Assembly (NCBI GenBank): GCA_026552955.1 | Contig: JAPMTS010000003.1 | Coordinates: forward strand, 129,237-193,236 | Direction of reading: 5' to 3' | Source of the DNA: Candidatus Methanoperedens sp. | GTDB lineage: Archaea > Halobacteriota > Methanosarcinia > Methanosarcinales > Methanoperedenaceae | Length of the DNA: 64,000 nt | In this document: piece after piece, positions 36,409 to 45,407 of the stretch | Numbering within the stretch: the stretch's first letter is position 1 | Layout of the letters: every line of letters begins with the position of its first letter | Position numbers and translations under genes: made by a program | The notes under the pieces: model-generated | What the model was told of the DNA's origin: nothing | Seen by the model: only the letters and a program-made list of their open reading frames with translations | Database searches by the model: none

Positions 36409-37536
36409 ATGACACAATACAAAATTCCCGTGATACCAGGCGACGGTATCGGCCCGGAAATCATACGAGAAGGACGAAAAGTCCTTGACGCTGCCGGTGA
36501 AAAATTCGGTTTTGATGTAGAATGGATCGAATATCCGCATGGAGCTGACCATTATCTTGAAACTGGCGAGTTGATATCCGAAGATACGCTAAAAGACCTT
36601 TCAAAATACAGGGCGATTTATTTCGGGTCAATAGGCGATGATAGAATAAAGCCGGGAATCCTTGAAAAGGGAATTCTCCTGAACATCAGGTTCTATTTTG
36701 ATGAATATGTCAACCTTCGCCCCGTGAAACTGCTTGAAGGAGTCTGGACCCCGTTAAAGGACAAGACTTCAAAGGATATTGATTTTGTAGTGGTGCGGGA
36801 AAATACCGAAGACTTCTATATCGGAATAGGCGGGCGTGCCAAAAAAGGAAATAGTAAAAAAACACTTGAAGTTGCCCGTAATATGTATAATGTGAAATTT
36901 GGCCTTGATATCACTTCTGACAGTGATGAAATAGGCTACCAGCTCGGCCTGATAAGCAAAGAAGGCACAAGCAGGGTGATCCGTTATGCATTCGAGCTCG
37001 CAAAAAACAGGAATAAACATCTCTCTTCGGTTGACAAAGCAAATGTTCTCTCTGACATTTACGGATTATGGCGCGAGGAATTCACTTCAATCGCAGCCGG
37101 ATATCCAGAGGTCAAAACAGATTTTAATTTTGTGGATGCTGTAACCATGTGGTTTGTCAAGAATCCTGAGTTTTTTGATGTAGTGGTCACACCCAATATG
37201 TTCGGAGATATAATTACTGACCTGGGGGCAATGATACAGGGAGGGCTTGGCCTCGCTCCGGGCGGCAACATTAATCCTGAAGGTACAAGCATGTTCGAAC
37301 CCATCCACGGAAGCGCGCCAAAATATAAGGGCCAGAATAAGATGAATCCCATTGCCACAATCTGGGCAGGAGCTCTGCTTCTTGACCAGCTGGGCGAAAA
37401 AGAAGCTTCCCTGGAGATCGTTTCGGCTATCGAGAAAAATATCGTTAACGCGCAAGTTAAAACATATGATATGGGCGGGTCAAATACCACATCGCAAGTC
37501 GGAGACGATATTGCACGATTGCTTATTTCAAACTGA
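36409..37536 (+). CDS. Isocitrate/isopropylmalate dehydrogenase family enzyme
   Basis: 375 aa beta-decarboxylating dehydrogenase. [17 protein letters not shown] opens the protein; [16 protein letters not shown] is the substrate-recognition helix; [20 protein letters not shown] carries the Mg-binding aspartates; [19 protein letters not shown] contacts the adenine. RENTED is seen in isocitrate, homoisocitrate and tartrate dehydrogenases, not in classic LeuB (RELTGG), so LeuB is less likely. Substrate undecided. It overlaps flpA by 26 bases. Confidence 0.85.
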   Translation: MTQYKIPVIPGDGIGPEIIREGRKVLDAAGEKFGFDVEWIEYPHGADHYLETGELISEDTLKDLSKYRAIYFGSIGDDRIKPGILEKGILLNIRFYFDEYVNLRPVKLLEGVWTPLKDKTSKDIDFVVVRENTEDFYIGIGGRAKKGNSKKTLEVARNMYNVKFGLDITSDSDEIGYQLGLISKEGTSRVIRYAFELAKNRNKHLSSVDKANVLSDIYGLWREEFTSIAAGYPEVKTDFNFVDAVTMWFVKNPEFFDVVVTPNMFGDIITDLGAMIQGGLGLAPGGNINPEGTSMFEPIHGSAPKYKGQNKMNPIATIWAGALLLDQLGEKEASLEIVSAIEKNIVNAQVKTYDMGGSNTTSQVGDDIARLLISN

Positions 37537-38188
37537 GCTGGATAATTCATTTTTTTTTATTTCAAAGGGTTCAAAAAGGATAATTACAAAAAACCTTACT
37601 CCCGGAATAAAAGTTTACGATGAAAAGCTCATCAATATAGAAAACGAGGAATATCGCATATGGAATCCGTTTCGAAGCAAGCTTGCAGCCCTGGTAATTA
37701 AAGGTTCTTCTATATCAATAAAGAAAAATGATACTGTCCTGTATCTCGGGGCAGCAAATGGAACAACTCCTAGCCATGTTTCCGATATCGTCAAAGATGG
37801 AACTGTTTTTGCAGTTGAATTCTCACCGCGGGCAATGAAAGACCTTATTAATGTCGCCTCTTCAAGGATGAACCTTGTTCCCATATTGTCCGATGCTTCG
37901 ACCCCGAAGTCTTATCAGAATTTGGTTCCTGGTGTGGACGTTATATATCAGGATATAGCGCAAAGGGATCAGGGCAAGATCGCTGTCAGGAATGCGGAGT
38001 TATTTCTCAAGAAAGATGGTATCCTTGTCTTAATAATAAAGGCAAGAAGTATTGATTCAACAAAGGATCCAGGGGATGTGGCCGATAGGGAAGTAAAAAA
38101 GCTTGAAAGAATATTCAAAGTAAAAGAATTAGTAAACCTTGAACCATTCCATCACGATCACTTTGCGGTCGTGGCTCTAAAAATATGA
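37511..38188 (+). CDS. flpA: Fibrillarin-like rRNA/tRNA 2'-O-methyltransferase
   Basis: 225 aa from a TTG at 37511, preceded by GGAG 7 bases upstream. This start gives 27 residues up to RIITK, the same N-terminal length as M. jannaschii fibrillarin; no ATG or GTG exists nearby in frame (the next ATG is 37466, deep inside the dehydrogenase gene). The SAM-dependent catalytic subunit of the C/D box RNP with L7Ae and Nop5. Motifs: [59 protein letters not shown]. The usual neighbour nop5 is not present; a gene relic follows. Confidence 0.93.
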   Translation: MHDCLFQTELDNSFFFISKGSKRIITKNLTPGIKVYDEKLINIENEEYRIWNPFRSKLAALVIKGSSISIKKNDTVLYLGAANGTTPSHVSDIVKDGTVFAVEFSPRAMKDLINVASSRMNLVPILSDASTPKSYQNLVPGVDVIYQDIAQRDQGKIAVRNAELFLKKDGILVLIIKARSIDSTKDPGDVADREVKKLERIFKVKELVNLEPFHHDHFAVVALKI

Positions 38189-38193
38189 TCTAA

Positions 38194-38343
38194 TGCCATT
38201 TTTACTTGTTTGTTGACGAATTCCAAAACATTGTCGCTACCGAGACTTTTGATGGTATTTTATCCGAAGCAAGGAAATATAAGCTATGTTTGGCACTTGC
38301 CAACCAGTATATTGGCCAGTTTTCAGACAATTTCAATAAATAA
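38194..38343 (+). pseudogene. Relic of a type IV secretion/conjugation coupling ATPase (VirD4/TraG-like)
   Basis: A 50-codon open fragment between stop codons with no start. It reads HFYLFVDEFQNIVATETF, then DGILSEARKYKLCLALANQY. This is the Walker B strand and following helix of TraG/VirD4/TrwB-like coupling ATPases (pattern FYLYVDEFQNF, then LSEARKY and LANQY). Nothing of the Walker A half remains upstream, where flpA ends 6 bases away. It marks an old conjugative or integrative element insertion. Confidence 0.75.
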
Positions 38344-38358
38344 AAAAAATAAAAAATA

Positions 38359-38637
38359 TTATGCTTCTTCGTGTGCCGCTCTTATTTCTTCCGGGGTAAA
38401 CCTACCGACTTCTTGGGCACCGACTTTATTCCTCAAAAATTCAGGCACTGTTTCTAATGCTTCTTTTTTGCTATTTGCATCTATATATGAATCTATATAT
38501 ACCCAGTCCGTATTTTCTCCAGATTTACATCCGAAAGCGAATTTTTTAAGTGTGTCCTCCCCCTTCTCACGCACTTCATCAAGTGCCTGCAAACACTTTT
38601 CAGGAGTGTGCGGTGATTCAACTGCATATTTTGACAT
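38359..38637 (-). CDS. Small conserved cytoplasmic protein of unknown function
   Basis: 92 aa from the ATG at 38637 (MSKYAVESPHTPEKC), with GGAGGAAC 8 bases upstream, the strongest ribosome-binding site in this area. A five-codon longer start at 38652 would place that site inside the gene. It looks like a small alpha/beta ferredoxin-like fold: an opening strand, then ECL-type helix (PEKCLQALDEV), FGCKSG, and a C-terminal FTPEEIRAAH. I recall related uncharacterised bacterial proteins with the same layout, but name no function. Confidence 0.65.
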   Translation of the reverse strand: MSKYAVESPHTPEKCLQALDEVREKGEDTLKKFAFGCKSGENTDWVYIDSYIDANSKKEALETVPEFLRNKVGAQEVGRFTPEEIRAAHEEA

Positions 38638-38917
38638 AGGTTGTTCCTCCACTCTTTTGGTCTTGTATACATTGATTTATGTATACATTAATAATTACAA
38701 TTTCTTAACGGATATACTTTATTTCGATAAAAACTATTTTGTAGGGTAATCTTGATGTTCGATTTCTCTGGCGGGAGGTTGAAGCAAAAATTGGAGGGCA
38801 GGTTTGAAATTCATTTGGTGGATATACCAGTCTTTACGCCGAGCGTAAACTATATCTATGTTTGTTCGAATATATGAAATAATAGTAAAAAACGAAATCA
38901 AAAAAGGTGAAATAAAA

Positions 38918-39160
38918 ATGACCTATGAAAAAACGAACGTTGGATTATTGATCGGTTTTATCAGTGCAATTCTTGCATTGTTTGTTCTTATGCTCGTCGC
39001 TCCAATTTCAACGATATTCTTAGCTTTGGTTCTGGGACTTCTCTTGGCTCTTCCAGTGTTGGCTTTGGTACTTATACTCATTGGCGGAGCTTCCACAGTT
39101 TCAAAGAAACTGAGGGAGACGTCAAAATCAGAAAAAGATGCTGAGGTAGTTGCTATCTAA
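38918..39160 (+). CDS. Small two-helix membrane protein
   Basis: 80 aa from the ATG at 38918 (MTYEKTNVGLL), preceded by GGTGA at a suitable distance; an in-frame ATG at 38858 has none. Two long hydrophobic helices (about 8-30 and 33-58) and a charged Ser/Lys/Glu tail. No family recognised. Confidence 0.5.
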   Translation: MTYEKTNVGLLIGFISAILALFVLMLVAPISTIFLALVLGLLLALPVLALVLILIGGASTVSKKLRETSKSEKDAEVVAI

Positions 39161-39506
39161 AGTTAGCTATGGATGACAAAGTCGATCACGGCGGTGAATT
39201 TGCCTCATTTATCCGCTACGATATTATTTTGTCCCCTATGCAAACGATAGAAACATCATGCATATCTTGCTGATGACGCGGTTCTACAAAACGGCTGTTT
39301 GTGACGGGACAATTTAACAAGTCAAATGATCAGAGTGAGAAGTTGGTGTCCGGGACAGGAGAGAGGAGACCATTGAAAATAAATACTATAATTTTATCAT
39401 ATTATTGGTGGGTCATTTAGGGAGAGTTCACAAGGGAAATAATGCTCATTTTAATTATCCACAATGTTAAATATTGATTCACAATATATAAAAATTGTGA
39501 AAAAAT
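39161..39506. other. 346-bp stretch without a recognisable gene
   Basis: I read both strands for protein relics and found only short frames of under 40 codons. The last 40 bases are A+T-rich and probably hold the promoter of the nuclease gene at 39507 (AATATATAAAAATTG). Otherwise nothing is seen. Confidence 0.5.
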
Positions 39507-40013
39507 ATGGGTCTATTAGACGTTGGTATTGATCTTCTTAAAGGTATAAAGTACACGTTCTCTGATGAACCGTTTATGGGATTGAGATTTGAAGATTATG
39601 TGTCAGATTTGTTTTCAACAAAATATTTTTCCCTTGTAGAAAAGACACATTCTACTGAAACAAATCAAGAACGTTATGTTGAAAGGAATATGAATCCAGA
39701 TTTTGTTTTTCGATACGAACCAGCTGGCGAATTGTTCGCTGTAGAGTGTAAATATCGTTCAAATCTTAATAATGAAGGTCTTTTAAATTGGTCGTATCCT
39801 GAACAAATGAAAAGATATCAAGAATTTTCACATAAACGGAGAATGCCTGTTTTCATTGTTATCGGATTGGGCGGTACAGACAATAATCCTAAAAAGATGT
39901 TTAATATCCCTTTGGAAGAAGCGAAATATCCAACACTTTACCCAGGCGTGTTCGATACATTCAATAGACCCCCAAATAAGCCTTTTTATTGGAAAAATGG
40001 GAAATTGTATTAG
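39507..40013 (+). CDS. PD-(D/E)xK-type nuclease-like protein
   Basis: 168 aa. The core NMNPDFVFRY (Pro64-Asp65), followed 15 residues later by AVECKYRS (Glu80-x-Lys82), is the catalytic signature of the restriction-endonuclease-like fold. RFEDYVSDLF near the N-terminus would supply the first-helix Glu. No DNA-recognition domain or methyltransferase partner is nearby. An A+T-rich upstream region with no Shine-Dalgarno suggests a leaderless message. It could be a solitary Mrr-like nuclease or part of a degraded defence or mobile element. Confidence 0.65.
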   Translation: MGLLDVGIDLLKGIKYTFSDEPFMGLRFEDYVSDLFSTKYFSLVEKTHSTETNQERYVERNMNPDFVFRYEPAGELFAVECKYRSNLNNEGLLNWSYPEQMKRYQEFSHKRRMPVFIVIGLGGTDNNPKKMFNIPLEEAKYPTLYPGVFDTFNRPPNKPFYWKNGKLY

Positions 40014-40033
40014 AGTTGAGACTTCTTGACACC

Positions 40034-40054
40034 ACATTTTTTCCACAAAAATGT
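40034..40054 (+). terminator. Hairpin after the nuclease gene
   Basis: ACATTTTT (40034-40041) and AAAAATGT (40047-40054) form an 8-bp inverted repeat with a five-base loop, 20 bases after the nuclease stop codon. It could assist transcription termination; the T-run itself may be sufficient in archaea. Confidence 0.35.
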
Positions 40055-40259
40055 AGTATCCAACCAGATCTTAGACTTTTGAGCGCATAATCAAAGAGAT
40101 AATCTTAATCCGCCAGTACAAACGTTTACGTCACCAGATGCCATTTTGAACCCAAACGGCTGTAAATATGGCCAGATCAAACTTGATTTTGCTTCTCTCC
40201 ACACACCAAGATTAATTACGAATGCGGGCATTTTCACCAATAAATATCAGGAGATTGAT

Positions 40260-41210
40260 GTGTTCCGTACACGAACGTTGGGAAGAAAACTGTTTGGTCC
40301 TTCATTCGATTACATCCTTTTCCTTCGCCCCCGCCAGTGGCCCATTCTGACCTTTCAATTGATGGTGGGGATACTTACTGCTCCTTCGGTCGTTGCTGCC
40401 ATTTCCCAGGGTTCATTTGAGTCATTCTCATGGAACAGTCTGGTTATGGCCTGGATAGCATGGGTTGTCTGCCTGAATGGAGGTACACTGGCTTTTAACA
40501 GCGCTTACGATCGCGATGAGAACGATATCGCTTATCTGGTCAAGCCACCGCCCCCACCTCAACATCTCGCAACCTTCTCCTTCATCTTGATGACGATTGG
40601 TGCAGTTCTTGCGTTACTTGTAACTCCAGCCTTCGGCCTGGTTACCGGAGGATGTGTGATAATGTCTATCCTCTATTCTCATAATGCCTTCCGCTGGAAG
40701 AGCATCCCGGGTGGCGACCTGGCTATTAATATGATTGGTTACGGAGGCTGCACGACACTATCGGGGATAATGGTCGGGCAGGTGGTTCTGGGCGCAATAT
40801 CTGTCAATCCGGATCAGGCGGGTTGGTTAATTATCGTGGGGTTTGGCCTCTTATTTGGATCATTCTATCCTTTGACCCAAATCTACCAGTTGGACACAGA
40901 CCGCAAATGCGGCGACTTGACGTTGGTTGCAGCTATTGGTACAGGCAAAGCCCTGACCTTGGCCATCGTGCTTGGTGTTGCTGCCACGATATTTCTCCTT
41001 GGAGCGGCGTGGCTGTGGAATGATGCTTTCAGACTGCTGCTTCCACTCCTCGCGGCCTTAATAATCTGGATAGTAATGCTTGTTGTCTGGTACCGCAAGT
41101 CTGCCAGAATGAAGGTGGCAGCACATGAGAATGGAATGTACATTGCTCTGACTGTCTGGGCATTGATCGACTTGTCAGTTTTGATCAGCAGGTACGGATC
41201 CATGCTGTAA
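40260..41210 (+). CDS. UbiA-family prenyltransferase
   Basis: 316 aa from a GTG at 40260, with AGGAG 7 bases upstream; the longer frame from an ATG at 40146 has no ribosome-binding site and adds 38 residues of non-membrane sequence. Eight or nine membrane helices. The two Mg/diphosphate motifs are NSAYDRDEND (about residue 80; family NxxxDxxxD) and YQLDTDRKCGD (DxxxD). It transfers a prenyl chain to an aromatic or glycerol acceptor; the acceptor cannot be read from sequence. Base and codon use look more G+C-rich than the neighbours (by eye), and the gene sits in an eroded accessory stretch, so acquisition by transfer is likely. Confidence 0.8.
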   Translation: MFRTRTLGRKLFGPSFDYILFLRPRQWPILTFQLMVGILTAPSVVAAISQGSFESFSWNSLVMAWIAWVVCLNGGTLAFNSAYDRDENDIAYLVKPPPPPQHLATFSFILMTIGAVLALLVTPAFGLVTGGCVIMSILYSHNAFRWKSIPGGDLAINMIGYGGCTTLSGIMVGQVVLGAISVNPDQAGWLIIVGFGLLFGSFYPLTQIYQLDTDRKCGDLTLVAAIGTGKALTLAIVLGVAATIFLLGAAWLWNDAFRLLLPLLAALIIWIVMLVVWYRKSARMKVAAHENGMYIALTVWALIDLSVLISRYGSML

Positions 41211-41227
41211 TTTGACGATAAAATCGC

Positions 41228-41588
41228 TCACAACATTCTTGTCTCTTGATAAGCTGCCCCTGATTCAATAAACTTGCTGAGCCGCAAAGGAATGCAACAG
41301 CAAGTGCAACAGTTGCATATTGCATAGGCTTCTTTCCTGCATTTTCCAAGAATCTGAATAAGACCCAATCTTTTACATTCGTCTATGATTTTTTTGGCCT
41401 CTTCTTTGCTTATTTCAATATACTCATCCTTTCTGACTTCAGTAAAAACATCATAACCAATTCCAATGACAATGTCCGTCCTTATCAGGCCATCGCAATT
41501 GTCATAGATCTTTCTGCATTTGCAGTCCCCTACAGCTACGCTTGTAGCTGCGTTTATGACCTTCTTTGCCTCTTCAGAAGTTAATCAT
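41228..41588 (-). pseudogene. Frameshifted cysteine-rich Fe-S protein gene
   Basis: Read leftward, one frame is open for 118 codons and clearly protein-like: SEEAKKVINAATSVAVGD, then CKCRKIYDNCDG, ISKEEAKKIIDECKRLGL and ICNCCTCCCIPLRL. The CxCR...C and CNCCxCCC clusters are those of 4Fe-4S-binding ferredoxin-like proteins. The frame has no start codon of its own. The only sensible ATG (41588-41586) lies one base out of frame: ATGATTAAC then TTCTGA. Removing one T gives M-I-N-S-E-E-A-K. So it is either a recent frameshift or a base-call error. Confidence 0.75.
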
Positions 41589-41618
41589 CGATGGTTATAA
41601 TTTATTGACAGGGTTCAG

Positions 41619-41673
41619 AAAACTATATATACTATACTCACTAACTTAAGGTTAGTAACCTCAAGTCACTAAC
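41619..41673 (+). promoter_or_regulatory. Heat-shock operon promoter with HSR1-type operator
   Basis: The core promoter AAAACTATATATACTATA (41619-41636) is followed by ACTAAC-TTAAG-GTTAGT (41640-41656), which contains CTAAC-N5-GTTAG exactly. That palindrome was described for the heat-shock regulator HSR1 of Archaeoglobus fulgidus. A third half-site ACTAAC is at 41668-41673. The operator covers the expected transcription start, as needed for repression by the adjacent gene's product. Confidence 0.85.
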
Positions 41674-41691
41674 TCGGGGTGAAGCACAAAC

Positions 41692-42324
41692 ATGGAATCA
41701 GCACAACTGTTAGACATACTTGGAAATGAGAACCGAAGGAAGATCCTGCACCTTCTGGCAAGCCGCCCATGCTATATGAGCGAGATAGCAGAAAGGCTTG
41801 ATGTAGGCGCAAAAGCGATCCTCGGGCACCTTGAGCTTCTTGAGCGGGCTGGTATGGTCGAAGCTAATGTGGATGAACAACGGCGCAAATACTTCCATAT
41901 ATCAGATAACCTCCGTCTTGAGGTATTTGTGTCCCCCTATTCATTTGAGGTACAAATTACCGCTGTCGCCCTGTCAGAACCGAAGGAGCAGGAAGCTGCG
42001 TCCCAGGAGATAATAAAAGGTTTAAAATCCCTTTACGACCAGGTACAGAAGCTTCTGGAAAAGAGGAATAATATAATGCGTGAGTACCAGCATATCCAGG
42101 GAAACATAACAGAAGCGATGGGACATTGTATGGATGCCATAGGGGATGTTGCGCAGGATAATATTGAAGCGGAAATACTTTATGCACTCATAAAAGGCCC
42201 GACGAATGCGCGTGTGTTGTCCATGCAGCTTGGAATTCCGGAATATGTGATCGAGAGATATATTACAGAAATGGAACGGAGAAAGATTCTTAAGCGAGAC
42301 GAAAATAATTATATAATAGGCTAA
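41692..42324 (+). CDS. hsr1: Heat-shock transcriptional regulator (HSR1-like, ArsR-type winged helix)
   Basis: 210 aa. An N-terminal winged helix (LGNENRRKILHLLASRP; SEIAERLDVGAKAILGHLEL; AGMVEANVDEQRRKYFHIS) followed by a coiled-coil middle (about 105-140) and a second helical domain that reads like another small HTH (LSMQLGIPEYVIERYI). The gene order regulator-hsp20-cdc48 and the CTAAC-N5-GTTAG site upstream reproduce the A. fulgidus HSR1 operon (AF1298-AF1297-AF1296), so the function is inferred with good support: repressor of its own operon at normal temperature. Confidence 0.85.
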   Translation: MESAQLLDILGNENRRKILHLLASRPCYMSEIAERLDVGAKAILGHLELLERAGMVEANVDEQRRKYFHISDNLRLEVFVSPYSFEVQITAVALSEPKEQEAASQEIIKGLKSLYDQVQKLLEKRNNIMREYQHIQGNITEAMGHCMDAIGDVAQDNIEAEILYALIKGPTNARVLSMQLGIPEYVIERYITEMERRKILKRDENNYIIG

Positions 42325-42365
42325 AGAATATAAAATATATAAAAAATAGAGAAAGAGGTAAAAAT

Positions 42366-42860
42366 ATGGAGAGAGAATGGAGAAAAACTGAAAAGGGATT
42401 TTTCACTGAATTTGAAAAAGAGATTGAACAGATGAACGAACTTGTTAACAGAATGATGCAATCCATGGGAAAAGAGCCGCAGGTTTATGGTTTTAGCATG
42501 CAGGTGGGACCTGACGGCATACCGCATATGGAGCGTTTCGGGAATGTCATACCAGTAGGTAAGGACAGGGATGTGAGAGAACCATTTACGAGCTCGTTAG
42601 TAGATGAAAAAAGGAATGAATTGAATATTACGGCGGAAATGCCGGGGATAAACAAAGAAGACATCGAGCTAAATGCCACCGAAAAAGAAATTACCATCAA
42701 AGCAGATAGCAATTCAAGGAAATATTACAAGATCATAAAGACTTCCGGCCCTGTTGACCCTGAAAGCGCCACAGCAAAGTACAACAATGGCGTGCTTGAA
42801 ATAACGTTCAGATTCAAAGATATGAAAAAACAGGACGGAAAGTCAATAAAGATAGAGTAA
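42366..42860 (+). CDS. hsp20: Small heat-shock protein, Hsp20/alpha-crystallin family
   Basis: 164 aa. AGAGGT precedes the ATG. The alpha-crystallin domain occupies about 78-164, with [18 protein letters not shown] and [11 protein letters not shown] (the conserved GVLxI motif). The N-terminal arm contains a Met-rich segment. ATP-independent holdase; it is 8 bases upstream of cdc48 and downstream of the regulator in one operon. Confidence 0.93.
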   Translation: MEREWRKTEKGFFTEFEKEIEQMNELVNRMMQSMGKEPQVYGFSMQVGPDGIPHMERFGNVIPVGKDRDVREPFTSSLVDEKRNELNITAEMPGINKEDIELNATEKEITIKADSNSRKYYKIIKTSGPVDPESATAKYNNGVLEITFRFKDMKKQDGKSIKIE

Positions 42861-42867
42861 ATCAAAT

Positions 42868-45051
42868 ATGGATAAAAAAGATAAGGCTCTGACACTTAAA
42901 GTAATTGAAGCAAAGTCCTACGATGCGGGACGCGGTATTGCCAGGATCGATCCTGAGGTTGCTTATAATCTGGGTTTGCAGACCGGGGATGTCATAGGCA
43001 TAGAGGGCACCAAGAGGACAGCTGCCCTTGTATGGCCAGGTTATCCTGAAGACAGCAATTCGGGATTGATACGGATTGACGGTACAGTACGAAGAAATGC
43101 AGGAGTGAGCATCGATGACAAGGTTCAGATCAGAAAAATTCATACTGCGCCCGCTGAAAAAATATTGTTTTCACCGACACAGCCCTTAAAGATCCAGGGC
43201 GGAGAAGCATATCTTGCCCATAACCTTGAAGGACGCGTAATTACCCGCGGGGATGTAGTGGAATTAAATATAATGGGACGCCGCGTTGACCTTGTGGTAG
43301 TATCAATAAAGCCTGTTGCCGATTCAGTAATTATCGGTGGAAGAACAGTAATTGAGATCAGTGATAAACCTGCAAAAGAGATGCCTTCCATTCCCAGGGT
43401 TTCTTATGAGGATATAGGGGGGCTCGGGGATGAGGTAAGGAAGGTAAGGGAAATGATAGAGCTTCCTCTGCGGCATCCTGAACTTTTCGAACGTCTCGGA
43501 GTTGAGGCGCCAAAAGGAGTACTTCTGCATGGGCCTCCAGGCACGGGAAAAACCCTGCTTGCAAAAGCGCTTTCCTCGGAAACAAATGCAAATTTCCTGA
43601 CCCTTTCAGGGCCCGAAATAATGAGCAAATTCTATGGTGAATCCGAAGAGAAACTGAGGGATATATTCCAGCAGGCTGAGGAGAATGCCCCAAGCATCAT
43701 ACTGATAGATGAGATAGATAGCATTGCCCCTAAAAGGGAAGAAGTCACAGGGGAAGTGGAACGGCGCGTCGTAGCCCAATTGCTTGCGGTAATGGATGGA
43801 CTCAAGGCCCGAGGAAAAGTTGTTGTGATCGGAGCCACAAACAGGCCAAATGCAATTGACCCGGCGCTTCGCCGTCCCGGCAGGTTTGACCGGGAGATCG
43901 AGATCGGAGTCCCAGGAAGGAAAGCCCGTTTTGAGATAATGCAGATACATACCCGGGGAATGCCTATGGCAGATGATGTAAACCTTGATAGGATCGCGGA
44001 TCTGACGCATGGTTTTGTTGGCGCGGACCTTGCTGCCCTGACGCGGGAAGCTGCCATGAATGCTATAAGAAGGGTGCTCCCTGAACTCGATCTTGAAGTA
44101 CAGAGCATACCTGCTGAAATACTTAACAAATTGATCGTAACGGGAGAGGACTTTACGAATGCCCTGCGTGAAATGACTCCTTCCGCCCTGCGTGAGGTAT
44201 TTATTGAATCCCCCAACATCCACTGGAGCGATATCGGAGGTCTTCCGGATGCAAAGCAGGAATTAAAAGAAGCTGTTGAATGGCCTATGAAATACCCGAT
44301 GCTTTTCAAGCAGACAGGAGCAAGACCTCCAAAAGGTATCCTCCTTTATGGTCCGCCAGGGACAGGAAAAACCATGCTTGCAAAAGCTGTGGCTACGGAA
44401 AGCGAAGCAAATTTCATAAGCGTGAAAGGGCCTGAATTCATGAGCAAATGGGTCGGGGAGAGTGAAAAAGCTATCAGGGAAACATTCCGGAAAGCAAAAC
44501 AGGCAGCTCCGTGCATCATCTTCTTTGATGAGATAGATTCAATTGCCCAGACAAGAGGTTCAAGTTCTGATTCACATGTGACCGAAAGGGTTATCAGCCA
44601 GATGCTTTCCGAGATAGACGGACTTGAAGAACTGCACAGCATTACCGTGATAGCTGCAACCAACAGGCCTGATATCATTGACCCTGCACTTCTTCGTCCG
44701 GGAAGGATTGACCGCCTGATATACATAACGCCGCCTGACAGGAACTCAAGATTTGAGATATTCAAAGTCCACACATCAAAGACTCCGCTAGAGGCCGATG
44801 TTGATCTTGATACGTTAGCTGATGATACTGAAGGTTTCACAGGAGCAGATCTTGCTTCCGTATGCAATGAGGCTACGATGCTTGCGATCCGGGAATATGT
44901 GGTTTCAGGAAAATCCACAGATGATGAGTCCGTAAAGCAATTGAAAGTGGGTTACCATAATTTCAGGGACGCCATGACCAAGGTGAAACCTCATTCTAAG
45001 AAAGAACTGGAGAAATATACCAAGATATCAGAGAATTTCATATACCAGTGA
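42868..45051 (+). CDS. cdc48: AAA+ ATPase CDC48/VAT
   Basis: 727 aa. A VAT-N double-psi barrel (about 1-180), then D1 with Walker [15 protein letters not shown] and Walker [15 protein letters not shown], and D2 with [14 protein letters not shown] and [15 protein letters not shown]. Both carry second-region-of-homology arginines ([20 protein letters not shown]). It is a hexameric unfoldase feeding the proteasome. It ends the heat-shock operon; a palindrome follows. Confidence 0.96.
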   Translation: MDKKDKALTLKVIEAKSYDAGRGIARIDPEVAYNLGLQTGDVIGIEGTKRTAALVWPGYPEDSNSGLIRIDGTVRRNAGVSIDDKVQIRKIHTAPAEKILFSPTQPLKIQGGEAYLAHNLEGRVITRGDVVELNIMGRRVDLVVVSIKPVADSVIIGGRTVIEISDKPAKEMPSIPRVSYEDIGGLGDEVRKVREMIELPLRHPELFERLGVEAPKGVLLHGPPGTGKTLLAKALSSETNANFLTLSGPEIMSKFYGESEEKLRDIFQQAEENAPSIILIDEIDSIAPKREEVTGEVERRVVAQLLAVMDGLKARGKVVVIGATNRPNAIDPALRRPGRFDREIEIGVPGRKARFEIMQIHTRGMPMADDVNLDRIADLTHGFVGADLAALTREAAMNAIRRVLPELDLEVQSIPAEILNKLIVTGEDFTNALREMTPSALREVFIESPNIHWSDIGGLPDAKQELKEAVEWPMKYPMLFKQTGARPPKGILLYGPPGTGKTMLAKAVATESEANFISVKGPEFMSKWVGESEKAIRETFRKAKQAAPCIIFFDEIDSIAQTRGSSSDSHVTERVISQMLSEIDGLEELHSITVIAATNRPDIIDPALLRPGRIDRLIYITPPDRNSRFEIFKVHTSKTPLEADVDLDTLADDTEGFTGADLASVCNEATMLAIREYVVSGKSTDDESVKQLKVGYHNFRDAMTKVKPHSKKELEKYTKISENFIYQ

Positions 45052-45082
45052 AGAAGCTTGTTAGAAAGGCAAAAAAATAAAA

Positions 45083-45108
45083 AATGTAAACGCATATGCG
45101 TTTACATT
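45083..45108. terminator. 26-bp perfect palindrome between convergent genes
   Basis: AATGTAAACGCAT followed by its exact reverse complement, with no spacer, 32 bases after cdc48 and 25 bases before the convergent lipoprotein gene's stop. It is flanked by A-rich sequence to the left and a T-run (ACATTTTTATA) to the right. A bidirectional terminator is the simplest explanation; a dyad protein site is possible because there is no loop. Confidence 0.5.
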
Positions 45109-45132
45109 ACATTTTTATATTAGATTTTTACG

Positions 45133-45396
45133 TTAAATTGTATCTACCAGGGATATTTCCATATCCATATCGGTAAGTGTAGAATTCATTGCATTTAGAT
45201 CGCTTTCTGTATCGAAAAGGTCATCAGGTGCCTGCGTAACTTCTGGAGAAGTTGCCGTCATTGCCGCAGTTACGGCTGCAGCATCCGGGGATTTCTGTAC
45301 CGGGTTTTCCGATGATGTTTCAGTCTGCTTCTTATCCACGCAACCTAAAGCGAAGGCCGCTATAATCAGCACGATCACAATATATACAAATTTCAT
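45133..45396 (-). CDS. Small lipoprotein
   Basis: 87 aa. A hydrophobic signal segment ends in the lipobox-like FALGCVDKK (Cys19). The mature part is Ser/Thr/Ala/Asp-rich and low in complexity, so probably an extended surface tether. It follows the coiled-coil protein gene after 11 bases on the same strand, implying a shared job at the cell surface. No domain recognised. Confidence 0.65.
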   Translation of the reverse strand: MKFVYIVIVLIIAAFALGCVDKKQTETSSENPVQKSPDAAAVTAAMTATSPEVTQAPDDLFDTESDLNAMNSTLTDMDMEISLVDTI

Positions 45397-45407
45397 TTTA
45401 TCCTCCT

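Noticed and set aside
38210-38749. 179-codon rightward frame
   Set aside because: It runs antisense to the small conserved gene at 38359-38637 and in a different frame from the coupling-ATPase relic, both of which are better supported.
38755-38877. 40-codon frame starting MFDFSGGRLK
   Set aside because: Plausible residue composition, but too short, without ribosome-binding site or known relatives.
40146-40259. Upstream ATG for the UbiA gene
   Set aside because: No ribosome-binding site, and the GTG at 40260 has AGGAG at the right distance just before the membrane domain.
43606-44309. Two long leftward frames inside cdc48
   Set aside because: Both are antisense shadows of the strongly conserved AAA domains.
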